DNA of 64,000 nt from Streptomyces sp. R302 (GTDB taxonomy: Bacteria > Actinomycetota > Actinomycetes > Streptomycetales > Streptomycetaceae), in the NCBI RefSeq assembly GCF_012927245.1, contig NZ_JABBGE010000007.1, positions 1-64,000 of the forward strand, read 5' to 3'. This document shows positions 1 to 9,548 of this stretch, one piece after another. The notes beneath the pieces are model-generated. The model was not told the DNA's origin. It saw only the letters and a program-made list of their open reading frames with translations, and did no database searches. Made by a program: the position numbers and the translations under genes. Within the stretch, counting starts at the first letter, position 1. Every line of letters begins with the position of its first letter.

Positions 1-123
1 CACCAGTTCAAACGACTCCGCACCCGCTACGAGCGACGCGCCGATCTCCACCAGGGCCTGCTCGAACTGGCCTGCAGCCTCGTATGTCTCCGCCGCCTCC
101 GAACCGCATTCTGAAACGATCAG
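1..123 (+). pseudogene. 3' fragment of an IS5-like transposase with its right terminus
   Basis: Codons 1-114 read the last 37 residues of a transposase (HQFKRLRTRYERRADLHQGL and onward) that match the end of the transposase half at 48934-49394 almost residue for residue. The stop at 112-114 overlaps a 16-bp terminal repeat at 108-123. That repeat is identical to the reverse complement of the first 16 bp of the inverted repeat at 45890. The rest of the element lies left of the window. This is therefore a second copy, or partial copy, of the element found at 45.9-50 kb. Confidence 0.8.
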
Positions 124-126
124 TAA

Positions 127-234
127 GGACTCCAGCGCGTCTACGCGCTGTTCGGGCTCGACGCGAGCCAAAACCCATACATCAAGGACAAGAAGCTGAG
201 CACGGCACTCCTGCAAGACGCTTTCAGGCACTGA
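127..234 (+). pseudogene. C-terminal remnant of an unknown gene next to the IS end
   Basis: Directly after the IS terminus one frame reads about 35 residues ending at a stop at 232-234. It contains RVYALFGLDASQNPYIKDKK, which has normal protein composition, unlike most shadow frames here. There is no start codon or ribosome site, so it is best read as the 3' end of a gene cut by the neighbouring IS. I do not recognise the family. Confidence 0.35.
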
Positions 235-614
235 CGGCGGCTCTCTCCCCTCCTGGTACGTCGAACGGCTCCGCTCCCGCTGGCTGACATCTCAACGCTG
301 AAATGACCTACCTCGGCCCCTGTCCGTGCCGTTCCGAGCAGCCATGCCGACGGCTCTTCCCGCACACCAGACGGGCTGGAGCCGGCTGCACACTCGCCAG
401 CTCCAGCGATCGGGTACAGCACCCCGTTCAAAGCGACTGGCAACTTCAGAAACCTGGCGGTGGGCGTCACCACAGGAAGAGATTGTCGAGCCGTGCCCGG
501 CTCGCTTGCCGAGAGTGTGCTCCGGACGCCGGCATCCAGCCGGTCATGCGGATCCCTCAGTGAGTGAGACTGGTGTGTGGGACGCAGATCGGCCCCGGAC
601 CCGGAAGGAGTGGA

Positions 615-1157
615 ATGGACATCGTGTACGCCGCGCAGACGGCCTCCTTCGGCGAATTCCTCGACGCGTACGACCCTTCTCAGCCGAACGCCGAGGTGAA
701 CGGTCGCAGCGTCCTGATGGGCGCGCTGACGAACGTGGACCCTGGTGCGCGCAGCGCGATCGCGAACCGCCTCCTCGACGACGGCGCCGACGCGACGACG
801 GCCCATGACGGCGTGAACGCGCTGCACGTCCTGCTCGGCAGCGCTCATCTCGCTCCCGAACTCGAAGCGCCGCTGCTGCGCCGACTGCTCGACGACGGCG
901 CCGACGTCAACGCCGTGGCGGAGGGCTACGGAACGCCGTTGCAGCTGCTCATGAGCCAGTTCGCCTACACGGACGAGACGCTCGCGCCGTTCTACGACGT
1001 GCTGTTCGCACGAGGCGATCTCGACCTGCTGATGACCGGAGCCTTCGGGAAGTCTGCCTACGCCCTTGCGGTGAAGACCAGGCGCCGGCAGGGACTCAGG
1101 GCCCGGATGGAGCGATACCTGGCCGTCCACGGCATCGGGATTCCCTCCGTGCTCTGA
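615..1157 (+). CDS. ankyrin-repeat protein
   Basis: This is a 180-residue cytoplasmic protein with two clear ankyrin-type motifs, LLDDGADATTAHDGVNALHV and LLDDGADVNAVAEGYGTPLQ. The segment between them would complete a third helix-turn-helix unit. The start at 615 is chosen because GGAAGGAG lies 6 bases upstream and the sequence before it (from 564) looks untranslated. Ankyrin repeats mediate protein-protein contacts, and the short length suggests a small adaptor or an immunity-type partner. No catalytic domain is visible and the neighbours (IS remnant, lipoprotein) give no partner. Confidence 0.8.
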   Translation: MDIVYAAQTASFGEFLDAYDPSQPNAEVNGRSVLMGALTNVDPGARSAIANRLLDDGADATTAHDGVNALHVLLGSAHLAPELEAPLLRRLLDDGADVNAVAEGYGTPLQLLMSQFAYTDETLAPFYDVLFARGDLDLLMTGAFGKSAYALAVKTRRRQGLRARMERYLAVHGIGIPSVL

Positions 1158-1275
1158 AAAGAGACGACATCGACTGGGGCGCCACCCTCGGCAGCGACGG
1201 AGACGCAGGCCGGGGCTTCGAAGCGGAGCGGGGTGCGGCTGGCTCGCCGACGGCGGTCTGACGCGTACACAGCAA

Positions 1276-1312
1276 CAGGGCCCATCCCCGGCGGTTCAAG
1301 CGATGGGCCCTG
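1276..1312. terminator. hairpin, likely terminator of the ankyrin gene
   Basis: A perfect 11-bp inverted repeat (CAGGGCCCATC at 1276-1286, its complement at 1302-1312) has a 15-nt loop and lies about 120 bp after the ankyrin stop. No T-run follows, as is common for Streptomyces terminators. Confidence 0.5.
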
Positions 1313-1493
1313 CTCCTGCGCACGGGAAGGGATCACGCCGAGTTCCGCGGCCACCCCGGCATCCTCGACGGCAGTGGCCCACTGGGCGCCACGGACGGCA
1401 CGGGCACAGACCGATCTCCAGCAACCCAGCCCATACCCACTTCCGCCGGGACGGTAGGTTGACCAGCTGAAACACGCGTCGATGGGGTGGGAA

Positions 1494-1790
1494 ATGGTGT
1501 GGTGGAACCCGGGCAGAGAACGCACGCGCGCCCTGAGGGGTATCGCAGGCCTCTTCGTGATCGCTGCTACGGCGGCCTGCTCCGCGAGCGAGCCTCCAGC
1601 GGAAACGGCCACGTACCGCGAGGGCAGGCAAGCGGGTGTCGAACTGCGCGAGACAGGCACCTGGCCGGACATCTCCCGGACCAAGGCCGAGGCACTGTGC
1701 GAACGGTCCTACGTGATGACCCTGGGCCTGTCGGGCACAGAAGCGGAGGAATTCACCGACGGTTGCGCGACAGAACTCATCGCAGACTGA
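1494..1790 (+). CDS. small putative lipoprotein
   Basis: The product is about 98 residues with a basic N-terminus, a hydrophobic stretch (GLFVIAATAAC) and a lipobox-like AAC at the probable cleavage site, so it is likely exported and lipid-anchored. The mature part is acidic and holds two further cysteines (EALCERSY and DGCATEL) that could form a disulfide. The start at 1494 follows GGGGTGGG; an in-frame ATG at 1482 is the alternative. No family is recognised and it stands alone. Small lipoproteins of this kind are common in Streptomyces. Confidence 0.65.
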   Translation: MVWWNPGRERTRALRGIAGLFVIAATAACSASEPPAETATYREGRQAGVELRETGTWPDISRTKAEALCERSYVMTLGLSGTEAEEFTDGCATELIAD

Positions 1791-2615
1791 CCGGCCAGCC
1801 GCCGAGCCCCCCGGAGATCACGGCGACCGGGACCCGAAGAACGCGCCCGCCGAACCAAAGCAGCACAGAGCCGGCCGACACCCACCGAAGCGCGCACGGA
1901 CGATGACCGACCTGAACCAGAATCCCTCCCCCACCCGCGCAGGAAGCAGATCAACCTGAACGCCGCCCTTGCGGGCACGGAGAGCAAAGCTTGTGAGTGG
2001 GCGGGGAGACGTCTCGGTGGACTACGAGTACACCTGCCACCAGCGGTCGGCCTCGGCGCGGGTTGCTTCGGCGTCGTACTGATGTGCGTCGAAGTGGAGT
2101 TCCGGCGGCGGGTAGGGGGGCGGGGGCGAGCGGGGACCACTGCGGCACCTCCCCTCCGACCACTGGACGATGTCGCCAAACCGCTGCACGACCGCGGTCA
2201 GGAAGTCGCAGCACCCAGCCGTGCACTCTGGCTCAGCGGTCGCCCGCAACGGGCTGGGCAGCCCCGCCGGCAGCATCACGGCGGCGTACGGTCCGCGGCA
2301 CCCGGTCCATCACGCGTCTCCCACCCACCAGAACGAAGCGGCCAGTAGGTCCCGCCGGTTCTCATGAACACCGCCCCGGACTCGGATGGCGCGCCACCCT
2401 CGAAACCATCCCCGCGCAAGCCAAGCCACTGCCGCCGCGGCCAGGTTGATGGGGCGCGGTGTTTCGGCTTCCTTGCGGCGCAGGATGGTGATCAGCTCGC
2501 CGCCCGCGTGCAGGCGCAGCTCCGGTCTCGGGCCCGTTCAGGACAATCCCACTGCCATCGTTCCGCCGGGCTCGCCCAGACCGTCTCGCGGGTGACCGGG
2601 GCCGACAGGGGCCGG
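1791..2615. other. no supported gene
   Basis: Many overlapping frames are open only because of high GC. One minus-strand frame (about 2025-2200) ends in FDAHQYDAEATRAEADRWWQ, which looks protein-like and may be the 3' relic of an unknown gene. It has no convincing start and no recognised family. Confidence 0.3.
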
Positions 2616-4050
2616 TCAGACACGGGGGATGAAGTCGGGGTTGATTCCGAGCGCGCTGACTCCAGCACGCACTTCCTCCATGAACTCGACGATACTCTCC
2701 CAGGGCGCCTGGGAGACGTGGATGTCCGGGGAGTAGACGGAGCCGAACCGCCAGCCGCAGCGCACGTTGGCCATGCGGATGGCGTAGAGCCAGTCGGCCG
2801 CCTCATGGGTGAGTCCGGCGTGGATCGCGTCGGCGACTGCCTCCCGCCAGGCGTCGACGGCTTCCTCGGCCCTGCCTTCCAAGCAGTTCCTTCGCGCTTC
2901 GCGTGCCTTGATCAGCGCAGCGTGCCGTCCCGGGACGGTCTGGTTTCGGGCCGCCTTGAGAAGGGTTCGGCGTTCTGCATCGTCGTATTCGGCTCGCATG
3001 AGGCGCGCAGTCGGACGAGGGTGTCGTCGTCGTGGTCGTCCCGGCGCTGTTCCTCGGCCTCCTGGACAGCCTTGTCGATGAGGAGCCGGTGATTGGCAGG
3101 CAGATCGTGCCCCAGGGCGAAGCGGCGTTCGACGGAGAGGAGGAAGAGGACAGGCCGGTAGGCGGCATGGTGGTCCGGCCCCGCGTACAGGACATCGGCG
3201 AGTGTGTCGTACGACGTGCCGAGGGAGTGAAGCACTGCTTCAACGGCCGTGCGGATGATTTGTGCGTGCCGTCGGATCTGGGGCCTGCTGCAACTCTGCT
3301 TCCTCTGCCTTGCGGGCGAGCTCGTCGAGCAGTCCCGCCAGCCTTCTCGGCTCGTGCCTGTCGCCGGCATGGAGTGCTTCGGCGGCGAGGCGGGCGGCGA
3401 GATCGGCTGCGTGGTCTCGTGCTTCTGCGGCTTGCAGGGCCTCCAGCTGCCGCTCGCGCAGTACGGTCGCGTGGCCACGGAAGCCGGCGTCTTCCATCCG
3501 GGTGGCGATGTCGCCGTACTTGCGTGCCGATTGTTCGGGCGCGGTGGCGTACTCGTCCTTTGCCGCGCGCAGGATCGGTCGCACGACACGGGTGGTGAGT
3601 GGCCCCAAGAGGATGCGGTCTGCCAGTTCCCTGCCGGTCGGGCAGGGGGGCGGGTACGCCGGTGAGCGGTGTGCCGGTACAGAAGAACTCTGCTGTCTCA
3701 CGGGACCAAAAACGAGCAACGACATCGGCCTGGGAAGCTAGGAAGTCGTTGATCTGCTCGGCGCCCCACAGATCCAGTTCCAGGTCCTGGGGACTCTTCT
3801 GCCGGCGGTGAAACTCGTCGGCGAGCTGGGTGCGTTCCGTTCCGGCGGATGTGGCGATGATCATCTACCGGGCGTCGAATGGGCGATCTCCGGTGGCGAA
3901 CTCCTCGACAGCAGCACGCAGCTGGCCGGCCGTGAACGTCTTGTAGTCCTCGCACTGCACGACGACAACCTGCTCGCTACGGCGAGGATGAGCTTCTCGA
4001 ATCGGTCCCAGCCGATCGACAGGTCGAGGTCAGCACCTGGCGGTCGGGTA
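2616..4050 (-). pseudogene. decayed gene with a restriction-endonuclease-like N-terminal domain
   Basis: Coding sequence hops between frames. Near 4045-3985 is an N-terminal motif (LSIGWDRFEKLILAVA), then an apparent deletion, then VQCEDYKTFTAGQLRAAVEE, an in-frame TAG, and MIIATSAGTERTQLADEF. Helical segments continue in two further frames (about 3240-3640 and 2960-3250), and the end is 2616-2999. WxxFExLIxxva...VQCKxYkxft is typical of Mrr/DUF-type restriction-endonuclease-like domains fused to NTPase or helical regions in conflict systems. At least three frameshifts, one stop and one deletion make the gene inactive. Lying next to a trypsin-STAND operon, it may be the relic of another defence gene. 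Confidence 0.6.
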
Positions 4051-4265
4051 CCTGGGAACCTCCGGGCGGCGGGAGCCTGAGTGTCTGGTCGTCCAGGAGC
4101 GACTACCAGCGGGAGGTGCCGGAAGCGGGTGCTGTCGGGGTGCTGTCGGGCTGGTCCACGAGCGTTTGTGGCAGCTGGGTCCGACCCTGCCCTGAGCGTT
4201 CGCCTGTGCTGCGGTCAGCATCTCCGCACGCGTGGGGTCCCCCCAACACGGTCTACTCCGTTGAA

Positions 4266-7200
4266 CTACGACGGCCCCTCGGGGGACGCCGGACCGGCCC
4301 CCTCCTGAACCGGGTCCTCCCGCGGGAAGTCCCCAGCGTCGTCCGGCTGCACCTGAGGTGGCACTGGATTCGGGCGGTCGGGTCGGAGCAGTGCGGGCGG
4401 ATTCGGCCCGGTGAGATAGCAGCGCAGCCGGAGGCGTGCGATGGACCGGACCCGGGGCCCGGGCCGGTGTACGTCGATGGCCACGCGGATCCTTGGGAGC
4501 GATGCCAGCAGGCGCCCGGCCCACAGGAGGCCCAGGACGGTCCGGTCCCGCCGTCGCTGCCAGCGGGTGCGGTGCATCTGCCGTTCGTGCTCCCTCTCAC
4601 TGATGCGCCGACGTAGCCGGTCGCGTTCGTCGATGAGGGCGTCGTAACGGGCGGCGTCGGTTCCGGCCAGCAGAGCCAGCACCGCGTTGACGCCCAGAGC
4701 CTTCATCAGGTGCGGCTCGTACCTGTCGGGCAGTCGGTCGGCCAGCGCACGGTAGAACAGGACCGCCCGCGCACTGCACAGCAGCGCCTCGGTGTACCTC
4801 TCCAGTTCGTCGAGTACGGAGGCCTGTGCCAACAGGGCCCGGGCCAGCTGCGCCAGTTGCACCGAGTGGCGCTCCTCGGCCAGTTCGAGGGAGAGAGCGA
4901 CGCATTCTTCCAGGACCTCAAGGGCGCGAACGTGCTCACCAGCGGCGGTCAGATCGGCCGCGTGGTTGTGCAGCGAGTCGAGCAGGTCGCGCAGATGGGC
5001 ATCGGGTACAGCGAGCGCGAGCCGGCGCCTGACCTGGACCGCGAGGCCGCTGACCCTCGCGGCGTCCTCGACAGCGGTGAACACGGCGGCGTAGCGGTTC
5101 GCCAGATTGTGGAGTACGCCTCCGAGTACCTCGTCGTAGCCGCTGGGCCGGTCCCGGGCCAGGCCGGTCAACAGGTCGAGCGCCTGCTCGCAGGACGTGA
5201 GCGCCGCCGCCAGTTCGCCCTTCGCGGCGAGCGGGACGGACCGGTTGCTCAGTGCGACGGCCAGCCGCAGCCGGTGATGCCCCTCCTCGTCGCCGCCCTC
5301 CTCCACCAGCCGTTCGCCCATCGTGACGGCCTCGGTCGCCGCGGCGAGCGCGTCCTGGTCGAGTGCCAGTTCCGAAAGCGCCATCGACCGGAAGCTCAGT
5401 GCGTCCACCAGATCCTTCTGGAACTCCTCGGGGGAGCCATGGGCCAGCACGCGGTAGATCCCCACCGCGCGGCTGCTCGCTGCGAGTGACTCCTCCCAGC
5501 GATGAATCGCGCCCAGCCTCAACGCGAGCTCGTGTTCGGCGGCCGCCCACCCCGCTCGCTCGCGGACGGGTCCTATGCGCCCGCCGGCCCGCCACAGCAC
5601 CCGGTTCCGCCGGACCGCGCGGAGCCGCACGGCGAGCCGGACGGCTTCGTCACCCAGCAGCCGACTGCGCTGGGGGACGGCCGAGAGGAGGCGCTCCGCC
5701 AGCTCGACCGGCAGGTCGGCCCGTTGCACCACCGTACTGACGGGGTTCACGAGCACTCCGGGGTTCTCGGACCGTACGGCGACCGTCACGGCCGGCACGA
5801 CGAGTCGCCGAGGGAACGTCCGGACCAGGTCGTCGATCTTCCCCGCGAGATCGGGGTCCAGTCTGACCGGGAGCGCCGCCGCGCGGGCCAGGACGGTGAG
5901 CGGATGTTCGGCCTCGGATTCCTCCAGTTGCGGCAGGAGGGACGTCAGAAGACCGGAGCCGCCGTGGACCCGCCGAGCCACGTGGTACTCGCTGAGGCGG
6001 TCAGGTGCCAGCGCGCCCCAGTAGGAGTCGTTGATGTCGGGGTAGAGATCGCGCAGCCAGCGGGTCAGGGCGGTCAGCACCTTCTCGCTGAGACCTGCGA
6101 GCGCGGGGGCGGTGGCGAGCAGCTGCACGGCCCGGTCCCCGTTCCGTACCCGGGTGAGCGTCGCGAGGGCGACGGCCTCGGCGAGCACACCGGCTTCGAG
6201 GTCCGCGAGGGCTGGGTACTGTGCGGCTGTCCGCCGCCAGTAGCCCTCTTCGTGGTCGAGCAGCAGGCTCTCCACGTCGACCTCCGAGTCGGAGGTTCCG
6301 GAAATCCGGGGGCCCTGTCCCTTGCCGGCGTTCAGCAGGTCGGTCAGTGCCCGCATCTGAAGGACGAGTGCCGAACCCGAGGAGGCGCCCGCGAAATGCT
6401 CCGGCCCGGGAGCGAGCGAGCGCCCGGCCGCCTCCCAGTCGGTCTCCGTGTGACCGGGAAGTCGAGCGAGCCGCACCGCCAATGAGGTCACCGCCGCGCG
6501 GTAGAACCGCTGTCGTTCGGAGGCGCCCTCCGCCGCGTCCCGCAGCCGGACCACGCGGGCTCCGCCGAGAATCCCCGCGCTGCGGGGGCCGTTTCCTGGC
6601 AGGTGCTGCCACCACTCCCCGCTGCTGCGGGCAATCAGCAGGAGGCGGACCGGAGCGTCCACGGGGCGCTCCTCCAGAACCCGGAGCACATCCGTGATCA
6701 GCGAGGGTCGGGTGTCGGCGTAGTCCATGACGATGAGCAGCGGCCGATCGACCGCGGCGAGGGCTGCCAGCCCTTGCCCGTGCCCGTCTCCGACACTCGC
6801 CGGGCCGCTTTCCCGGAACTGGCAGGCCGCCCAGCCCTCGGCCGCGAGCCGTCGGGCGAACTCCCGCGCGAGGCGCGTCTTGCCCTGGCCGCCGGGTCCC
6901 ACGACGAGCCGTACCGAGACGCCCTCTCCCCCGCACCATTCCCGGAGCTCGTCGAGCAGCGCGGTGCGGCCGATGAAGGGCATTGCCTCCACCTGCGGTC
7001 TCAGCAGTTCGGCCGGGGAGCGCGGCAGCCGGTGCGGAGCCGGGGACTCGCTGAGGTGCAGCAGCTCTACGGGCTCCACGACCGCGGTCCGTCCGGTCCG
7101 TTCCCGGAGTACCTCCTGGAACTCCGGGTCCCGCAGCAGCCGGTGCGCCGGGACCGCGTCGAGTTTGCCGTGGGCCCAGTTCGCGGCGTCCTCCGTGATG

Positions 7201-7715
7201 ACGCCGCAGAGCACCCCGTGGGCCCACAGGGCCGCCCCCGACATGCCCTGCCAGCCCGAGGCCCCCGGCCCATCGGGGACCGGACCGTGGGCACTGAGTC
7301 GCCACCGGTCTCCGAGCATGCCGTCCCCGGGGTGGACGACACCGCTCACCTGGGTCGTCTCGATCTCGCCGGCGGTCCGCCCGGCCGCCGCGAAGCCGAT
7401 GGCGGTGGCCGTGGTTCCCGGTAGGGAGGTGACCAGGCGTCCGTACCGCACGGGGGAGTCGCTCAACCGGCTGGGCCAGTGCTGGGCCGGCACCTCCAGA
7501 AGGAGTGCGTCCAATCCTCGTTCCCGGCCGTCCCAGACGCTGGTGCACGGGAGCAGTCCGGGCGCCTGGAGGGGCTGGACCTCAGCCCTGGCACCGGGCG
7601 GCACGGCATGGGCTGCGGTGAGGATCAGACGGGGCGCGATCACATAGCCGGAGCTGATCCGGGTCGGCCGACCTTCGTACGTGGCCCGGACAGCCACCAC
7701 CCGTCGTTTGTCCAT
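4266..7715 (-). CDS. trypsin-STAND NTPase-TPR protein
   Basis: This 1149-residue multidomain protein has an N-terminal trypsin-like serine protease domain (residues 1-200) with the triad visible as His36 (LTAAH), Asp69 (GLDALLLEV) and Ser159 (GMSGAAL). A linker leads to a STAND-type P-loop NTPase, with Walker A GPGGQGKT at 273-280 and Walker B LLIVMDYAD at 326-334. A helical half with TPR-like repeats (about 740-1060) follows, then a basic tail. STAND proteins oligomerise on sensing a trigger through their repeats; here the effector would be a protease. There is no signal peptide, so it acts in the cytoplasm. It starts 15 bp after the Trypco2-like gene and is probably co-transcribed with it. 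The triad and both NTPase motifs are intact, so it looks functional. The trigger and the protease substrate cannot be inferred. Confidence 0.85.
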   Translation of the reverse strand: MDKRRVVAVRATYEGRPTRISSGYVIAPRLILTAAHAVPPGARAEVQPLQAPGLLPCTSVWDGRERGLDALLLEVPAQHWPSRLSDSPVRYGRLVTSLPGTTATAIGFAAAGRTAGEIETTQVSGVVHPGDGMLGDRWRLSAHGPVPDGPGASGWQGMSGAALWAHGVLCGVITEDAANWAHGKLDAVPAHRLLRDPEFQEVLRERTGRTAVVEPVELLHLSESPAPHRLPRSPAELLRPQVEAMPFIGRTALLDELREWCGGEGVSVRLVVGPGGQGKTRLAREFARRLAAEGWAACQFRESGPASVGDGHGQGLAALAAVDRPLLIVMDYADTRPSLITDVLRVLEERPVDAPVRLLLIARSSGEWWQHLPGNGPRSAGILGGARVVRLRDAAEGASERQRFYRAAVTSLAVRLARLPGHTETDWEAAGRSLAPGPEHFAGASSGSALVLQMRALTDLLNAGKGQGPRISGTSDSEVDVESLLLDHEEGYWRRTAAQYPALADLEAGVLAEAVALATLTRVRNGDRAVQLLATAPALAGLSEKVLTALTRWLRDLYPDINDSYWGALAPDRLSEYHVARRVHGGSGLLTSLLPQLEESEAEHPLTVLARAAALPVRLDPDLAGKIDDLVRTFPRRLVVPAVTVAVRSENPGVLVNPVSTVVQRADLPVELAERLLSAVPQRSRLLGDEAVRLAVRLRAVRRNRVLWRAGGRIGPVRERAGWAAAEHELALRLGAIHRWEESLAASSRAVGIYRVLAHGSPEEFQKDLVDALSFRSMALSELALDQDALAAATEAVTMGERLVEEGGDEEGHHRLRLAVALSNRSVPLAAKGELAAALTSCEQALDLLTGLARDRPSGYDEVLGGVLHNLANRYAAVFTAVEDAARVSGLAVQVRRRLALAVPDAHLRDLLDSLHNHAADLTAAGEHVRALEVLEECVALSLELAEERHSVQLAQLARALLAQASVLDELERYTEALLCSARAVLFYRALADRLPDRYEPHLMKALGVNAVLALLAGTDAARYDALIDERDRLRRRISEREHERQMHRTRWQRRRDRTVLGLLWAGRLLASLPRIRVAIDVHRPGPRVRSIARLRLRCYLTGPNPPALLRPDRPNPVPPQVQPDDAGDFPREDPVQEGAGPASPEGPS

Positions 7716-7730
7716 CGGGCCGAGACTGGG

Positions 7731-8075
7731 TCAGCCGGACGCGGGCGGCCGGAACAGGCTGCCACCCTCGACGGCACCCGTACCGCCGGGCACCTCCTCC
7801 GAGACCTGGACCGGCTGCCCGTCACCGTACACGGGCGTGAGAGTCAGGTTGATGCGGTGAGTGGTGGTTCGCGACAGCCCGGCGTTGACGTCCGCGGACA
7901 CCACCCAGGCCCGGAAGCCGCCCTTGGCCGCTACGTCCTTGCGGAGTTCGACCGCGAACTCCATGCCGATGGGCCCGACTTCGAAACGGAGCCGCTCTCC
8001 GGCACCTTCGGCCGCTGCCCGAACCAGCTCGTCCCGGATCAGACCCACCGCCCGGTGGAGTTCCAACTCGTCCAC
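7731..8075 (-). CDS. Trypco2-like (trypsin-co-occurring domain) protein
   Basis: The product is 114 residues: an N-terminal helix (ELHRAVGLIRDELVRAAAEG) followed by beta strands with RLRFEVGPIGMEFAVELRKD and RTTTHRINLTLTPV. This helix-then-strands layout with the FEVGPIxxEF motif is that of Trypco2, a small domain known to be encoded beside trypsin-STAND proteins in actinobacteria. The GTG start at 8075 is preceded by GAGAGGTGG; upstream codons in the same frame are rich in R/P and look non-coding. It precedes the trypsin-STAND gene by 15 bp, so a regulator or adaptor of that protein is the likely role. Confidence 0.8.
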   Translation of the reverse strand: MDELELHRAVGLIRDELVRAAAEGAGERLRFEVGPIGMEFAVELRKDVAAKGGFRAWVVSADVNAGLSRTTTHRINLTLTPVYGDGQPVQVSEEVPGGTGAVEGGSLFRPPASG

Positions 8076-8339
8076 TCGCGCACCACCTCTCACAGCCGTC
8101 TCGGCGAAAGCCTGTCGGACACCTCCACCCCATGAGCCACGGTCCGTACCCGATGTCCGGAATCCATTGGTAGCGGGGCTGATTCCGCACGGATTCCTCG
8201 CCGGTTGCCGGGCGACGGACCTCGCTCTCACACCGCGTGAACGGTGAGGCGCGGGCGAGGTCTGCCTGTCGGGGTTCCCGGCCGCTCCGGGCCTCACTCG
8301 ACATTTGCGGGGATAGTGGACCGATCTGGGCGTCACGTT

Positions 8340-9140
8340 CTTCGACGACAGGCGTCTGGCGCGTGACCTCTACGCGGCGGCGAGCCAGGACTCAGTTTCA
8401 GTTTCTGGCACGAGTACGACCCCGCGCTGGTCAGGGAGCTCGTCATGCACCGGCATCTGGGAGGCGGCCCGCGGCGTCCGGCGATTCAGACGCTCCTGCG
8501 GACCCCGCGGCCGTCGTCGTGGGGGCCGGGGCGTGTGGGGAGCGCTCGGGCTGCTCCGCTGCGCGGGTGCAGCGCCGTTCGGCCAGGACGACGCCGAGCG
8601 GGCGGCCCGGCTCGTACCGGCGCTGCTGGCCGCCCTGCACCGGTACACGACCGCCGGCCCGCTCTGCCCCGAGGTTCCGCCTCTGGCGGCGGGCGTGATC
8701 ACCGTCGGCCCCGATCACCGGATCAAGGCTGTCAGCCCGCAGGCGCTGCTGTGGCTGGACCAGTGGGCGGCGCGTGCCCGGGCAGAAGCCCGCCGTCAGG
8801 GCGGGTCGCTCCCCCTGGTGTGCGCGCCGCCGGCGGCCGGCCTGCGGCCGCTGGAGCGCCTGCCAGGGCCAGGTGCTCGACGCGGGCGCCACAGGCGATG
8901 TCGTCCTCGTCGTTCAGGGGGCCACCTGGGACCTCGTCCTGCCGTCCCTATGTTGCGTGGTACTCCCTCACTCCGCGGGAACGCGACGTCGTCACACAGC
9001 TCCGCACGGGAGCGTCCGTCAAGCAGATTGCCCGCCGCCTCGGCCTGTCCGCGTACACGGTCGACGACCACCTCAAGGCGGTCTTCTGGAAGACCGGAGC
9101 GGACGGGCGCGACGAACTCGGCGCGGCGCTCACCCGCTGA
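8340..9140 (+). pseudogene. frameshifted LuxR-family regulator
   Basis: Pieces of one protein occur in three frames: GVTFFDD and HEYDPALVRELVMHRHL near the start, WGALGLLRCAG...RAARLVPALLAALHRY in the middle, and a complete C-terminal LuxR helix-turn-helix (LTPRERDVVTQLRTGASVKQ, then ARRLGLSAYTVDDHLKAVFW) ending at 9140. At least two frameshifts separate them and there is no continuous frame. It would have been a stand-alone DNA-binding regulator. The HTH piece alone has no start of its own. Confidence 0.7.
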
Positions 9141-9548
9141 CCCGGTCAGCGCCGGGGCCGTCTCTGATCCGTCAGCGTGACAATGGCCGCGAGCCCTTCC
9201 GGTGCCTCCTGGTGCGCCGTCCGTCCATCCCTGGCATCAGGGGGCCGCAGCGACGTGGATCCGGCCCACCGTGAAAGGGAAGACCGGTACCCAGCCGGTC
9301 GGCTCGCGCAGCGAGGCCGAGACGTACCCGCTCGTCGAGCCGCCGGCGCGCACCGTCCGGTCCGCCGGAGAATCCCGTACGGGCATGACGCGCATGACGC
9401 GCATGACGCGCACGGCTTGAGGACACGGACATGCCGTTGCCCCGTCGGGATCCCACCTCACCGAAAGACCTCACCGTGGTCCTGACCCGCGCGTTTCGTC
9501 GGTGCCCCGCTTCTCCCGCCGTTCCTGCGCGCCCCGGACGGCGCCGGG
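9141..9548. other. intergenic, no supported gene; short tandem repeat
   Basis: No convincing gene is visible. Three perfect copies of a 9-bp unit (GCATGACGC) lie in tandem at 9383-9409. Confidence 0.5.

Noticed and set aside
9202..9420. Small plus-strand gene ending in Met-Thr-Arg repeats
   Set aside because: No ribosome site or family resemblance, and the end is only the 9-bp tandem repeat; left as intergenic.
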